Shown piece by piece: positions 5,453-5,689 of a DNA stretch of 5,689 nucleotides. Position 1 is the first letter of the stretch; every line of letters begins with the position of its first letter. The notes beneath the pieces are model-generated. The model was not told the origin of the DNA and did not search any database. It saw nothing but the letters and a program-made list of their open reading frames with translations. The stretch comes from Clostridia bacterium. Its GTDB lineage: Bacteria; Bacillota_A; Clostridia; Oscillospirales; SIG627. The stretch is from positions 1-5,689 of the forward strand of contig JAFVYT010000205.1 of NCBI GenBank assembly GCA_017508505.1. Reading direction: 5' to 3'. Both the position numbers and the translations under genes were made by a program.

Positions 5453-5689
5453 ATGTTTGAGAAGCACAGAATTTTCAAATATGAATTCGCAGGCAGACCT
5501 CTGATCATCGAAACCGGTAAGATCAGCCAGCTCGCCAACGGATCCTGCTTGGTTCGCTACGGCGACACCTGCATCCTGGCCAACGCGACTGCCAGCGCCG
5601 CCCCCAGAGACGGGATCGATTTTCTTCCCCTCTCCGTGGACTACGAGGAGAGACTGTACGCCGTAGGTCGCATCCCCGGCTCCTTCAAC
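5453..5689 (+). CDS. pnp: Polyribonucleotide nucleotidyltransferase (PNPase), N-terminal part
   Basis: PNPase degrades RNA from the 3' end by phosphorolysis and takes part in mRNA turnover. Only the first 79 codons are present, of a family of about 700 residues. They belong to the first RNase PH-like domain: [23 protein letters not shown], then [15 protein letters not shown], then [23 protein letters not shown]. The GDT (37-39) and GRIPGSF (72-78) elements are typical of PNPase. The second RNase PH domain, KH and S1 domains lie beyond the right edge. The start ATG is 14 bp after the rpsO stop codon. The ribosome-binding site is modest (AGGG, 7 nt upstream), so translation may partly depend on coupling to rpsO. 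The last residue before the edge is Asn, where related proteins have variable residues before a conserved KREG-like motif; this cannot be checked here. Confidence 0.96.
   Translation, partial: MFEKHRIFKYEFAGRPLIIETGKISQLANGSCLVRYGDTCILANATASAAPRDGIDFLPLSVDYEERLYAVGRIPGSFN

Overview
The window comes from the chromosome of an anaerobic, endospore-forming member of the Firmicutes, most likely a fairly GC-rich clostridial lineage. The reasons are a class III (oxygen-sensitive) ribonucleotide reductase with its radical-SAM activase, a full-length SpoIIE sporulation phosphatase, a Spo0A-box-like site upstream of spoIIE, and S15 and PNPase sequences of ordinary bacterial type. I cannot name a genus. 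There is no sign of a mobile element, phage, CRISPR array, tRNA or rRNA.

The left part (1-1485, minus strand) is an nrdG-nrdD operon. It reads from a well-formed promoter near 1434-1462. The promoter is overlaid by a near-consensus NrdR box and a degenerate second box exactly 31 bp away. The activase gene lies upstream of the reductase gene, and the two are tightly coupled. nrdD runs off the left edge, leaving only its N-terminal 234 codons.

The middle (1528-4585, minus strand) holds a small predicted lipoprotein gene with its own sigma-A-like promoter and a strong intrinsic terminator. Upstream of it is spoIIE, which fills 2.5 kb and has an upstream region resembling a Spo0A-activated promoter. 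No clear terminator follows spoIIE, so some transcripts may continue into the lipoprotein gene.

The right part (4654-5689, plus strand) diverges from spoIIE. First comes a small unrecognised gene for a single-span membrane protein with a very basic tail. Then comes the rpsO-pnp operon, with its own extended -10 promoter and a structured leader of about 140 nt. Two separate leader segments are each complementary to part of the rpsO ribosome-binding site in a pseudoknot arrangement, which suggests translational autoregulation by S15. pnp is cut by the right edge after 79 codons.

The genes are mostly housekeeping and sporulation genes. The most interesting material is regulatory: the rpsO leader, the NrdR double site, the spoIIE promoter and the uncharacterised small gene divergent from spoIIE.
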